A stretch of DNA of 64,000 bases from Roseateles sp. SL47. GTDB lineage: Bacteria; Pseudomonadota; Gammaproteobacteria; Burkholderiales; Burkholderiaceae_C. Where the stretch lies: positions 2,852,001 through 2,916,000 of the forward strand of contig NZ_CP113068.1 in the NCBI RefSeq assembly GCF_026625885.1, written 5' to 3'. The notes under the pieces were generated by a model, which worked only from the letters and a program-made list of their open reading frames with translations, made no database searches and was not told the origin of the DNA. Below, piece by piece: positions 1-9,497 of the stretch. How positions within the stretch are numbered: position 1 is the stretch's first letter; each line of letters opens with the position of its first letter. The position numbers and the translations under genes are program-made.

Positions 1-418
1 CAGCCATCAGAATAAGTGGGGGCGCCAGCAACAACTGCGCGGTCATCCAACGCCGGGATGACTGCATCTCGGCGGCCTTCAGCGGTCTTGCCAGACGCCG
101 CCAGCGCAAGATGCGCAGTGTGGGCACGACGGAGAGCAGCCCCATCACACCAAACAAGACCAGCTTGGTCCAGAACAAGGGGTTGCCGGAATAAAACGTC
201 CAGCCCTTGCCGCCCCAAATCAATCGAGCGACACCGGCCACCACCATGGCACCGGCCAGGGCGCCATAGGCGAGATCCAGGCGGCCAAGGTGGCGCAAAC
301 CGGTGGCATCAAGATCCTGAGCGGTCAGACACCATTCGGCCAGCAGGACGGCCAGCAAGGCGAATGCGCAGAGGTGGTGAGTCCAGGCCAGCAGGGCGTG
401 GATGATCTGGGGGTCCAT
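1..418 (-). CDS. DUF2214-like integral membrane protein (3' part cut off by window edge)
   Basis: The reading frame runs off the left edge, so only the first 139 residues are visible. It starts MDPQIIHALLAWTHHLCAF and has three or four hydrophobic segments separated by short charged loops, including a WGGKGWTFYSGNPLFWTK stretch. This resembles small DUF2214-type membrane proteins of proteobacteria, whose function is unknown. It lies 3 bp downstream of the stop of the next minus-strand membrane gene, so the two are probably co-transcribed. Family assignment is by recall of the motif pattern and is moderate. Confidence 0.6.
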   Translation of the reverse strand, partial: MDPQIIHALLAWTHHLCAFALLAVLLAEWCLTAQDLDATGLRHLGRLDLAYGALAGAMVVAGVARLIWGGKGWTFYSGNPLFWTKLVLFGVMGLLSVVPTLRILRWRRLARPLKAAEMQSSRRWMTAQLLLAPPLILMA

Positions 419-421
419 GGC

Positions 422-961
422 TTACTCCTGTATCGTGTGTTGATGACGCGGCCTCAGGTCCAAGGCGTAAAGTCCCCAACCGATGAGCATGGTTGGCAGC
501 AAGACCCGACTCCAGCGCGTCCAGGCATCCATCGGCGGCGCCAGTGACGACAGGCTGCGAGCGAGCGCATGCAGGTGAGCCAGCAACAGGCTCGCCAGCA
601 TCACCATCAGGCCGAGACCCGCCGGGATCTGCAGGTTGGGCACACCCGTGCGACGGTAGAAGCGCATCGGCAGCACCAGCGCCAAGCCACCCAGCAACTC
701 GGCGACGCCCGCCAAATGCACCCAGAGGCGGTCATGCGCGGCCAGAGCATCGGGAATCAGGGCCAGCGAATGACGGTCTGCGCTGAGAAAGTGGTCCAAG
801 CCAGTGATGAAAAAACTCATGCCCATGCCCCAGCGCATCGCGCTCTTCAGATTCAACGGCATCTTGAGCCAGCGAGCCGTGAGATGCGCCACTACAGCGC
901 CCATGCCCATCAGGAGCAGCAAATGCAGGGGAGCCAACGCCGGAACTGTCACGGCGTCCAT
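422..961 (-). CDS. Four-TM membrane protein, DoxX-like
   Basis: The 179-residue protein has hydrophobic segments at about 7-27, 42-56, 78-97 and 115-135 plus a C-terminal one. The RWGMGMSFFITGLDHFL and HLAGVAELLGGLALVLP stretches resemble DoxX/DoxD-type small membrane proteins. The ATG at 961 is preferred. TTG and GTG codons a few residues upstream would extend it by up to nine residues, and no start has a strong ribosome-binding site. It is 3 bp upstream of the DUF2214-like gene and divergent from a TetR regulator, which may control the pair. The physiological role is unknown. Confidence 0.6.
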   Translation of the reverse strand: MDAVTVPALAPLHLLLLMGMGAVVAHLTARWLKMPLNLKSAMRWGMGMSFFITGLDHFLSADRHSLALIPDALAAHDRLWVHLAGVAELLGGLALVLPMRFYRRTGVPNLQIPAGLGLMVMLASLLLAHLHALARSLSSLAPPMDAWTRWSRVLLPTMLIGWGLYALDLRPRHQHTIQE

Positions 962-1078
962 TCTCGGAGCCAATGTTTCCACTGTCAACTTGTGGCGCAG
1001 GGCGGGGGCATTCGCCGGATGGTGACGGGTCCTGAGTGACGATCCGTCGCCGATGGCGAGGGGCCGTTAAACTATTCG

Positions 1079-1097
1079 GCCGCCTTTTTTTGGCGGC
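1079..1097. promoter_or_regulatory. Inverted repeat in the divergent TetR/membrane-protein promoter region
   Basis: GCCGCC (1079-1084) and GGCGGC (1092-1097) flank a T7 run, with outer AAACT and AGTTT arms around them. This lies between the divergent genes starting at 961 and 1144. It could be the TetR operator or a hairpin. Position and symmetry are the only support. Confidence 0.3.
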
Positions 1098-1143
1098 AGT
1101 TTGGCCCTTGCATTCGCGAGGCGGTCCTCGCCCCCTCAGATCT

Positions 1144-1755
1144 ATGAAAACCAGCTACCACTACGGCGAACTCAAGGCGCAGCTCTTGAAATACGCGTGC
1201 GCTCGCCTCGAAAGCGGGGAGCTGGCCGAACTGTCAATGCGGGAGATGGCCAAAGCCGTGGGCGTGTCTCACACGGCGGCTTATCGGCATTTTCAGGATA
1301 AGCATGCACTGCTGGACGCCGTGGCGCTGCAGGGATTCGAAGAATTGCTGCGCGCAGGGCATGCGATCGCAGTAAAGCCAGAGCCGCCCCTGGACCGTCT
1401 GCGGGAACTGGGACTGGCCTATGTCAGGTTTGGTCTTTCGCGCCCCCAGGGGCTGGCGCACATGTTCGCTTACGCGGCGCACAGCCAAGCCTCCGAGGCG
1501 CTGAAAGCGGCCGGTGGGCAACTGTTTGGGCTCCTTGAGGGGGTCATCGCCGAAGGCCAGCAGTTGGGCGTCTTCCGACATGTTCCTCTGGAGCCGCTTG
1601 CCCATGCCTGTTGGGCCATGGTTCATGGCTTGGCCACTCTGCTGGGTCAACGGCTGCTGCAACTGCCGAATCCATCGGAGGCGGAATGGATGACCTATGC
1701 CGAGAAAACGTTGGACATCTTCCTGGACGGCATCGCGGCGTCACCGGCGGTTTGA
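1144..1755 (+). CDS. TetR/AcrR family transcriptional regulator
   Basis: The 203-residue protein has an N-terminal TetR-type helix-turn-helix (about residues 8-55) with the typical stretch SMREMAKAVGVSHTAAYRHF followed by the KHALLDAVA helix. The C-terminal ligand/dimer domain (about 80-195) looks like the WHG/TetR_C_13-like group. The ATG at 1144 was chosen because it places the HTH at the usual distance from the N terminus; the frame is open further upstream but reads as non-protein-like. It is divergent from the membrane-protein pair at 1-961, its likely target. The effector is unknown. Confidence 0.85.
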   Translation: MKTSYHYGELKAQLLKYACARLESGELAELSMREMAKAVGVSHTAAYRHFQDKHALLDAVALQGFEELLRAGHAIAVKPEPPLDRLRELGLAYVRFGLSRPQGLAHMFAYAAHSQASEALKAAGGQLFGLLEGVIAEGQQLGVFRHVPLEPLAHACWAMVHGLATLLGQRLLQLPNPSEAEWMTYAEKTLDIFLDGIAASPAV

Positions 1756-1787
1756 GACCGGTGAGGCGGGGTGGGACGGCGAAGACC

Positions 1788-3470
1788 TTAGAACGAGCTC
1801 CATGCGTTGGTGGTAGCGGCAAGGTCCACTGCGGGCTTGCTGGCCGATGCCCGTGAGCCCGGCCGGCCGGCGTTCACGCGTGGGCCATGTTCAGACACGG
1901 TGGAATCGGCCCGCGTTTCGTCCGCGCCCAGTCGAAACGCTGCGACGGCCTTCGACAGTTGGACGGCTTGATGTTGGAGACTTTCTGCAGCGGCTGCAGA
2001 TTCTTCAACCAATGCGGCATTTTGCTGGGTCACCTGATCCAGTTGCATGACGGCCTGGCCCACCTGTTGAATGCCCGACGATTGCTCCTTCGTGGCGGAA
2101 CTGATCTCGTGAATAAAGCTGGCTACACGGACGATCTGGCTCTCGATATCGCCCATGGTTTGTCCGGCCTTGGAAACGCGGTCTGCACCCGTGTCAATGG
2201 TTTCCAGACACTGCTGAACGAGATGCTTGATTTCCTTGGCAGCACCCGCACTGCGTTGTGCCAGGCTTCGCACTTCCGCCGCCACCACGGCAAAGCCTCG
2301 CCCCTGCTCACCGGCACGGGCCGCTTCCACCGCCGCGTTCAGCGCCAGGATGTTGGTCTGAAAAGCAATGCCGTCGATCATCGTGATGATGTCGGAGATC
2401 TTTCTGGAACTGGTCTGGATGTCGTCCATGGTGGAAACGACTTCACTGACGATCTGGGCCCCTTCCACCGCAGCCGACTGGGCCGAGTGTGAAAGAGTCG
2501 CCGCTGTGGAGGCGGTCTCTGCCGTTTGCTGAACGGTGCCGGTCAACTGCTCCATCGATGCGGCAGTTTGCTGGAGATTGGAGGCTTGTTCTTCGGTGCG
2601 CTGACTCAGGTCGGCATTACCCACCGCAATCTGACTGGCGGCAGTGCTGACGGACTCCACGCCCATCCGAACATCCGTCACGATGGTTCTCAGGCGGTGA
2701 ACCATGTCAGCCAGAGACCCGCAAAGCCGCCCCACTTCGTCACCGGAGTGCACGTCGATAGAGACGGTCAGATCGCCTTGAGCCACGGCTTGGCTCAGGC
2801 TGAGCGCCGATGCCACAGGGCGAGTGATGCTCAGGGTGATGTAGAAGGCCACGGCCACGCTGACCGCGATGGTCGCCAGGGTGGCGGTCAGAAGAATCAG
2901 ACGGGTGTCTTCATAGGCCTTCTGCGACTCCTGAAAATTCAGAGCGGCCTGGTCTGCCTGGATTTGGACGTCGTCTTTGACCATCTTGAGGATGTCGGTA
3001 AAGGCCTGCCCGGAGCGTTGCAGTGCGGCCTGCAGTTCGGGCGTCAATCCGGAGGACCGGCGAGATACCTCCAGCAGCGGCGCCTGATCGGATTGGTATT
3101 TCGACCTCAGTTCCTCGATTTTGACCTTGAGCGCGTCTTCCACAGCAGTCGTGGGCGTCTGGTCATATTTCCGCCATGCGTCACTCAGACTTTGCCAGGA
3201 CGTGGCCATTTGCTCTTCAAAGCGCTTCTGGTCTTCTTCGGAATCGGTAAGGGCATGCTGCAACTCAAATCGCCGGATTTGATTCAACGCTGCTCGATAT
3301 TCACCAAGTAATTGCACTGAGACCAGATTGTTTTGTGCAAGATCCTTGGTGGATTCGTTGACCAGGGAAATTTTGTTGTAAGCCAGTATGCTGATCAGGA
3401 CGGTCAGCAGGATGGCCATTGAAAACCCGATGGCCAGCCGATAGCCAATTTTTAGATCTTTAATTTTCAT
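1788..3470 (-). CDS. Methyl-accepting chemotaxis protein
   Basis: A 560-residue transmembrane chemoreceptor. TM1 is at about 10-32, followed by a periplasmic four-helix-bundle-type sensor (about 33-185), TM2 (about 190-213), a HAMP domain (about 214-268) and a long signalling domain. The conserved hairpin tip reads EAARAGEQGRGFAVVAAEVR. The C terminus ends AWSSF, resembling the aromatic pentapeptide tether for CheR/CheB in many beta- and gammaproteobacterial receptors. The ATG at 3470 (MKIKDLKIGYRL) is chosen over an upstream in-frame start because the TM1 context fits. It is monocistronic and convergent with the TetR gene. The ligand cannot be predicted. Confidence 0.93.
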   Translation of the reverse strand: MKIKDLKIGYRLAIGFSMAILLTVLISILAYNKISLVNESTKDLAQNNLVSVQLLGEYRAALNQIRRFELQHALTDSEEDQKRFEEQMATSWQSLSDAWRKYDQTPTTAVEDALKVKIEELRSKYQSDQAPLLEVSRRSSGLTPELQAALQRSGQAFTDILKMVKDDVQIQADQAALNFQESQKAYEDTRLILLTATLATIAVSVAVAFYITLSITRPVASALSLSQAVAQGDLTVSIDVHSGDEVGRLCGSLADMVHRLRTIVTDVRMGVESVSTAASQIAVGNADLSQRTEEQASNLQQTAASMEQLTGTVQQTAETASTAATLSHSAQSAAVEGAQIVSEVVSTMDDIQTSSRKISDIITMIDGIAFQTNILALNAAVEAARAGEQGRGFAVVAAEVRSLAQRSAGAAKEIKHLVQQCLETIDTGADRVSKAGQTMGDIESQIVRVASFIHEISSATKEQSSGIQQVGQAVMQLDQVTQQNAALVEESAAAAESLQHQAVQLSKAVAAFRLGADETRADSTVSEHGPRVNAGRPGSRASASKPAVDLAATTNAWSSF

Positions 3471-3560
3471 GTGATTTTTGGTTTGGTTTATTCCCGGGCG
3501 GGATCGATCATCCCCGCGATCGGATGTCTCTTCACGGTGAATTCTCAAAAAGAGGATTCA

Positions 3561-3579
3561 ATGTTGTCATTGTAAACAT
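3561..3579. promoter_or_regulatory. 19-bp palindrome upstream of chemoreceptor (twin site 1)
   Basis: The sequence fits the consensus ATGTTTnCAnTGnAAACAT with one mismatch and is followed by CGC. It lies about 90 bp upstream of the chemoreceptor start (3470, minus strand). A second match lies at 3741-3759. This looks like a dimeric regulator's operator; the regulator is unknown. Confidence 0.45.
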
Positions 3580-3740
3580 CGCTGCAACCGGGTTTTTTGC
3601 TTGCCCGGCGATGTTGGCCCGAAGCGGTGATGGAATTCACGTTCCTCGGAGCGGTAATCCTTGGCAACAAAGTCGACATCAAGCGCCGTTGGGTCAGCGC
3701 AGTAGAAAATTTTGGGAGTCCGTCGCTATGCTTGCGTTTT

Positions 3741-3759
3741 ATGTTTACACTGGAAACAT
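3741..3759. promoter_or_regulatory. 19-bp palindrome upstream of DUF1127 gene (twin site 2)
   Basis: A perfect match to ATGTTTnCAnTGnAAACAT, also followed by CGC. It lies 180 bp from twin site 1 and about 83 bp upstream of the DUF1127 ATG at 3843. The matching distances of the two sites to divergent genes suggest one regulator for both. Confidence 0.45.
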
Positions 3760-3842
3760 CGCGCCACGGCAGCGGCCATGGGGTCTCGGGCAGGTGGCGG
3801 TCGATCGGGACTGGAGGCTTTGTGTACTCCGTCCTTCAAGCC

Positions 3843-4073
3843 ATGAACATGACGATTCAGAAACTGCGACGGGGGCGCGCCGTCTTGTCCTCGCTGATCA
3901 GGCGGCTCTGCTCGCGGAGCCAGCCACGCGGCGCTTGTGAGCTGTCGTCCATGGGCCATCGAGAGCTCAATGACGTGGGGATCGGCCAGGGGGAAATTCC
4001 TTTCCTCCTTGGCTCGCGGAGACGACCGTCTTGCCCAGGTGAGGGATGGAACTCGGGCACTGCGCTCGACTAA
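3843..4073 (+). CDS. Small DUF1127 (YjiS-like) protein
   Basis: A 76-residue basic protein. Residues 38-58 carry the DUF1127 signature: ELSSMGHRELNDVGIGQGEI matches the family pattern in which a Leu-x-x-(Leu/Met) helix is followed by (R/E)ELxDxGIxxxxI. DUF1127 proteins of 45-80 residues occur widely in alpha- and betaproteobacteria; some act in phosphate, carbon or RNA-linked regulation. The ATG at 3843 is used, and another ATG lies at 3849; neither has a convincing ribosome-binding site. The gene fills most of an otherwise empty gap. The tail after residue 60 is not conserved-looking. Confidence 0.5.
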   Translation: MNMTIQKLRRGRAVLSSLIRRLCSRSQPRGACELSSMGHRELNDVGIGQGEIPFLLGSRRRPSCPGEGWNSGTALD

Positions 4074-4234
4074 GTCCTTTGCAGGGGGCCTTCGCAGCGA
4101 TCTAGGACATACCCTCTGCTGCACTGCACATGGGCTGAAATTCCGCATCAAGAAATGCGACCTCAGGGTTGTCACCGGGTTTGTCAGCCAGAGGAAAGCA
4201 TCGCGTCAGACAGAGGTCAGAGCGGCGCTGGATA

Positions 4235-4274
4235 GTCACCTCTCAAGAATCCCCGGTCGGTGATTCTTGGTGAC
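4235..4274 (+). promoter_or_regulatory. 5'-UTR hairpin before MHS transporter
   Basis: CAAGAATC (4244-4251) pairs with GATTCTTG (4262-4269), and GTCAC (4235-4239) pairs with GTGAC (4270-4274). This gives a 13-bp stem with a 4-nt bulge and a 10-nt loop, ending 4 nt before the GAGGAG ribosome-binding site (4278-4283). It could regulate translation or terminate upstream transcription. No U-tract follows. Confidence 0.4.
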
Positions 4275-4291
4275 AACGAGGAGACAACCCC

Positions 4292-5974
<1,683 letters not shown>

Positions 5975-6006
5975 GCGAGACAGCGCGCCACTGCGCTTCC
6001 CCAAAG

Positions 6007-6030
6007 ACAACGGCCCTTCGGGGCCGTTGT
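6007..6030 (+). terminator. Rho-independent terminator after MHS transporter
   Basis: A perfect 10-bp stem ACAACGGCCC/GGGCCGTTGT closed by a TTCG tetraloop, starting 32 bp after the transporter stop. The downstream TTGTTGG is only weakly T-rich. Confidence 0.85.
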
Positions 6031-6186
6031 TGTTGGATCGCTGTGCTCATCGGGCCCGCCGAGCCTGTTGAACTTGCTGAGGCTGAATGAGATTGGTCGG
6101 TGGGTGTCCCTCAGCCTCGTGTCAGCAAGCCCGTCAAGAATGGCCTGCAAACAATCATTGCTCATTCATCAGGAGACTCAGACACC

Positions 6187-6417
6187 ATGTGGAAACTCGT
6201 CCTTGGATTCATCGTTTTTGCCGGTCTGGCGCTGTTTGTGCTGATGCGCAGCGGCGGCAATATCGACATGACGGGTGAGAAGCATGACGTCACCGGTGGC
6301 CACGCAGAGACGTCCGCCAGCGCCGCGCCCTTGAGTGCTTCCGCTTCGGATGCGGCCTCCGCCGCGATGGCAGCCGCGTCGGCCGCTGTGCCTGCAGCGT
6401 CGGGCGCATCGCAATAA
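6187..6417 (+). CDS. Small single-TM membrane protein
   Basis: A 76-residue protein with one N-terminal membrane helix (about 3-20, WKLVLGFIVFAGLALFVLM), a short charged stretch, and an Ala/Ser-rich low-complexity tail. CAGGAGA lies 11 nt upstream of the ATG at 6187. It has its own intergenic region after the transporter terminator, so it is probably transcribed separately. I recognise no functional family. Similar short membrane proteins sit in many Burkholderiales genomes. Confidence 0.7.
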   Translation: MWKLVLGFIVFAGLALFVLMRSGGNIDMTGEKHDVTGGHAETSASAAPLSASASDAASAAMAAASAAVPAASGASQ

Positions 6418-6487
6418 AACCGGGGCGCGGCAGCCAGTCGCGGTGGGAGGCCAACCGCTCACCGCGCGCTGACCGCAGCGCATCGGC

Positions 6488-8122
6488 TCATTCGCTCCGC
6501 GCCAGGTCCTCCCCATGCGCCCGTAGCGGTGCCTGCACCGGCAGACGCATCTGCATACGGGTGCCTTCGCCGTTCTGGCTTACCACCTCGATCTGACCGC
6601 CCAGCACATTCGTCACGATGTTGTGCACGATGTGCATGCCCAGCCCCGACCCGCCCTTGCCCAACTTGGTGGTGAAGAACGGGTCGTAGATGCGCCGCAC
6701 GACCGACGGGTCCATGCCCCGCCCATCGTCCTGCACCAGCAGTTCCACTTCCTGGTCGTTGATGCGGGCGCAGCGCACCAGCACCTGCCCGTGGTCGCGC
6801 CCTTCGAAGGCATGCACCAGCGTGTTCATCAGCAAATTGGTCAGCACCTGTCCGAGCGCACCCGGGTAGCTGCTCATGCGCAGCGAGGTTTCGAGTTCTG
6901 TGCGGATGCGGTAGGGCGTGTGTTTGAAGCTGGGCTCCACCATCACCAGCACGTCCTCCACCACCTGCGCCAGTTCAAACTCGCGTCGGGTGTCGCTGGT
7001 CTGGTCGATGGCGACCTGTTTGAAGTCCCGCACCAGGTCCGCCGCCTTCTGCACATTGCGATGCAGGATGTCCTGGCCACGGCGCGTGTCCTTGACCAGA
7101 TCTTCCAACTGGCTGCGCCGCATCGGCGTGTTGTCGGAGAGCATGCGGTCCAGCTTGTTCCAGCGGTCTTCCAGGGCGGACACCACCGTCAGCGCATTGC
7201 CCAGTGGCGTGTTCAGCTCATGGGCCACGCCCGCGACCAAGCGCCCCAAGGACGCGAGTTTTTCCGATTCCACCAGCTCCCGCTGCGCCGTCTTGAGATT
7301 GGCCAGGGCCTGCGTCACTTCCGCGTTGGCCTCGGTCAACTCATAGGTGCGCTGTGCCACCTGTTCCTCCAAGGTGGAGGCATGGCCGCGCAGGTCGTCA
7401 AAGGCCTTGAGCAGGGCCAAACGCATGCGCTCCATGGCCTTGCCCACGCGGGCAATCTCGTCTTCACCCCCCAGTTCCAGAGGCTTGTCCAGCTGGCCCA
7501 CCGCCAGTTCATCGGCCGCGTGGGACAGCCGGGCCATCGGATGCAGCACCCGTCGCTGCAGCACCACCAGAATCAGCCCCAGCGACAGCGTCAGGGTCAG
7601 CAGGCTGCGCCACAGCATGTTCCATAGCTCCAGCCGTTTGCGCGCGATCAGCGGCTCTGCGCTCATCACCACCGTCAGCTTGGCAATCTCCCGCCCATCC
7701 CGCAGGACGGATCGGGTGTCGCTCAGGGTCAGCCGTTCATCGCCGCCAGCCCGATGGAATTCGATGAAGGCCTGCTGAGCGGCGGTCTCCGTCACCGATA
7801 CCGAGACAAAGCGCGGGTCATCCACCTGCGCTTTCACCATCGGCTCGGCCAGATCCGGCGACACCTGCCAGATGGGTTCCGCCAGGGACAGCGCCAGCAC
7901 CTCCGTCGCCCGGTTCAGATCCCGCCGAAGGTCTTCCATCACCGTCTGTCGGCTGAGTTGCTGCTCATACAGCAGCACGGCGGCAGTGGGCAGCAGCAGG
8001 CCCACCAGCAGAGCCAGCATCACGGCATTGCGCAGCGAGCGTCGGATCAGTGACACAACAGCCTTCCAGTGCAGAAAGGGTGGATGGGCTTGATTATGAC
8101 GACGCGGGCCGCTGCCGCTCAT
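6488..8122 (-). CDS. Membrane sensor histidine kinase
   Basis: 544 residues. TM1 is about 31-53, a periplasmic sensor follows (54-168), TM2 is about 170-189, then a HAMP domain (188-240) and a coiled coil. The HisKA domain has the H-box GVAHELNTPLGN with His301. The HATPase domain has N-box NLLMNTLVHAFEG and G-boxes DDGRGMD and GKGGSGLGMHI. The extended Leu-Asn-Thr-Pro H-box is typical of kinases that autophosphorylate and signal to a separate regulator. The ATG at 8122 overlaps the stop of the upstream GGDEF gene by ATGA, indicating translational coupling. No response regulator is adjacent. Confidence 0.92.
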   Translation of the reverse strand: MSGSGPRRHNQAHPPFLHWKAVVSLIRRSLRNAVMLALLVGLLLPTAAVLLYEQQLSRQTVMEDLRRDLNRATEVLALSLAEPIWQVSPDLAEPMVKAQVDDPRFVSVSVTETAAQQAFIEFHRAGGDERLTLSDTRSVLRDGREIAKLTVVMSAEPLIARKRLELWNMLWRSLLTLTLSLGLILVVLQRRVLHPMARLSHAADELAVGQLDKPLELGGEDEIARVGKAMERMRLALLKAFDDLRGHASTLEEQVAQRTYELTEANAEVTQALANLKTAQRELVESEKLASLGRLVAGVAHELNTPLGNALTVVSALEDRWNKLDRMLSDNTPMRRSQLEDLVKDTRRGQDILHRNVQKAADLVRDFKQVAIDQTSDTRREFELAQVVEDVLVMVEPSFKHTPYRIRTELETSLRMSSYPGALGQVLTNLLMNTLVHAFEGRDHGQVLVRCARINDQEVELLVQDDGRGMDPSVVRRIYDPFFTTKLGKGGSGLGMHIVHNIVTNVLGGQIEVVSQNGEGTRMQMRLPVQAPLRAHGEDLARSE

Positions 8123-9144
8123 GCGGCGAAACGCTCATCCGCCGACAGCACCGTCACCCGGTTGCGGCCCTGGGCCCGCGATGCCGACAAGGCCTGATGT
8201 GCCCGCATCACGAAATCCCGGGCCGATTCTTCCCGCCCCAGTTGCGTCACCCCCACGGAGAGGCTGATGCGGTGGCTGTCATCCGGGCGCACCTGCGCGG
8301 CCCCGTGGCGCCATTGCTCGGCCACCTGATGTGCTTCATGCAGGCCGGCATCCGGCAACAGCAGCGCAAACGCATGCTCTTCCAGGCGTACCGCCACATG
8401 ATGGCTCTGGGCCACGCTGCGCACCGCCGTGGCCACCTGATGCACCACATCCTCCAACTGCGTGTTGTTCAACTGCTGGCGCAGCGTCCCGAAATCATCA
8501 ATGTCCCCCAGCACCAGGCAGGGGGCCACCGGCGTGCCCGCGTCCGGGCTGCGCAGGCAGCCGGCCAGGGCCTTCTCGAAGGCGCGGCGGTTGCCCAGAC
8601 CGGTCAACGGGTCCAGCAGCGCTTCGCTGCGGGCCCGCTGCACCTCCTGGCGCAGGCGGGCCACTTCCTCGCGACTCAAGGCCAGCCGCGCCATCAGGCC
8701 ACCAATGGCCGACTGCATGTCCTGTGTGCCTTGCAGCGCCGCCGCCAGCACCTGGGTGTGCTGCCCCGGGGCGGCATGGGCCAGGGCGTCCAGCCAACGC
8801 TGCAGCGCGCCCGCATAGTGATGCACTTGCTGGTCGGCCCGCTCGGCGCAGTCCGTTACGCCCCCCAGCACGTCCCCCACCTCGCGGGAGAGATGCAGCG
8901 CGCGGTCCTCATCCAGCTCGGCGATATAGCGCCTGTAGAGCGACCAGGTCTGTGCCTCGTCCAGGCTGCAGCCCTCCTTGGTGAGCGTGAGCAACTCGCG
9001 GCTCAGGGCCGCATTCATGTTGACCACATGCTCGTACCACACCGCGTAACTCACCGGATGCAGCGCCGCACGCTGGCGCGACATCAACGGCAACGCGGTC
9101 CGCAGCGCCTGTGCGCTGGCGGCGATGCTTTCTGTGTACCTCAT
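8119..9144 (-). CDS. Degenerate GGDEF-domain protein, probably not an active diguanylate cyclase
   Basis: The 341-residue soluble protein has an N-terminal helical region (1-170) and a C-terminal GGDEF fold beginning LLDPLTGLGNRRAFE (176-190). The signature loop GG(D/E)EF is replaced by EEHAF (255-259), and the upstream metal/substrate segment reads DIDDFGTLRQQ (214-224). c-di-GMP synthesis is therefore unlikely. Degenerate GGDEF domains commonly serve as nucleotide sensors or protein-interaction modules. It is coupled by ATGA to the downstream kinase at 6488-8122, suggesting a shared signalling role. A GTG one codon earlier (9147) is an alternative start. Confidence 0.85.
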   Translation of the reverse strand: MRYTESIAASAQALRTALPLMSRQRAALHPVSYAVWYEHVVNMNAALSRELLTLTKEGCSLDEAQTWSLYRRYIAELDEDRALHLSREVGDVLGGVTDCAERADQQVHHYAGALQRWLDALAHAAPGQHTQVLAAALQGTQDMQSAIGGLMARLALSREEVARLRQEVQRARSEALLDPLTGLGNRRAFEKALAGCLRSPDAGTPVAPCLVLGDIDDFGTLRQQLNNTQLEDVVHQVATAVRSVAQSHHVAVRLEEHAFALLLPDAGLHEAHQVAEQWRHGAAQVRPDDSHRISLSVGVTQLGREESARDFVMRAHQALSASRAQGRNRVTVLSADERFAA

Positions 9145-9497
9145 CACCAGGTTCCCTCTCGCAGGGGAGTCTGATCCGGCTCTTCGGCCAGTGGCTCCCG
9201 TCGTTCTTGTCTGCCGGCCTCTACGGATGGGTGCTCGTGTGTTGCTGAGCGGTACTGGGCCGGTCAGGGGATGATCGACCTGTAACGAATCGTCTTGAGA
9301 CTATTTTGGGCAAGGTGCTCAGGCATTCGTAACAACTGTGCAGTATTCACGCTGGAGGGGACAAGCCAGGGGACAGGCCAGGGCGGCGTTTTTGCCACAG
9401 GGCGGTGGAACGCGCGCAGCGCCCACCCATGCGCCCGAAGCCCATAGGCTTTTTCCGTCTCCCCGATACTGACGCGCAAGCAACGCAGGAGAACAAG
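9145..9497. other. Gene-free stretch between divergent operons
   Basis: About 350 bp between the minus-strand GGDEF-kinase pair and the plus-strand SDR-qor pair. It contains an imperfect inverted GTAACGAAT ... ATTCGTAAC pair near 9274-9333 that could be an operator. No protein-like frame was seen. Confidence 0.5.
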
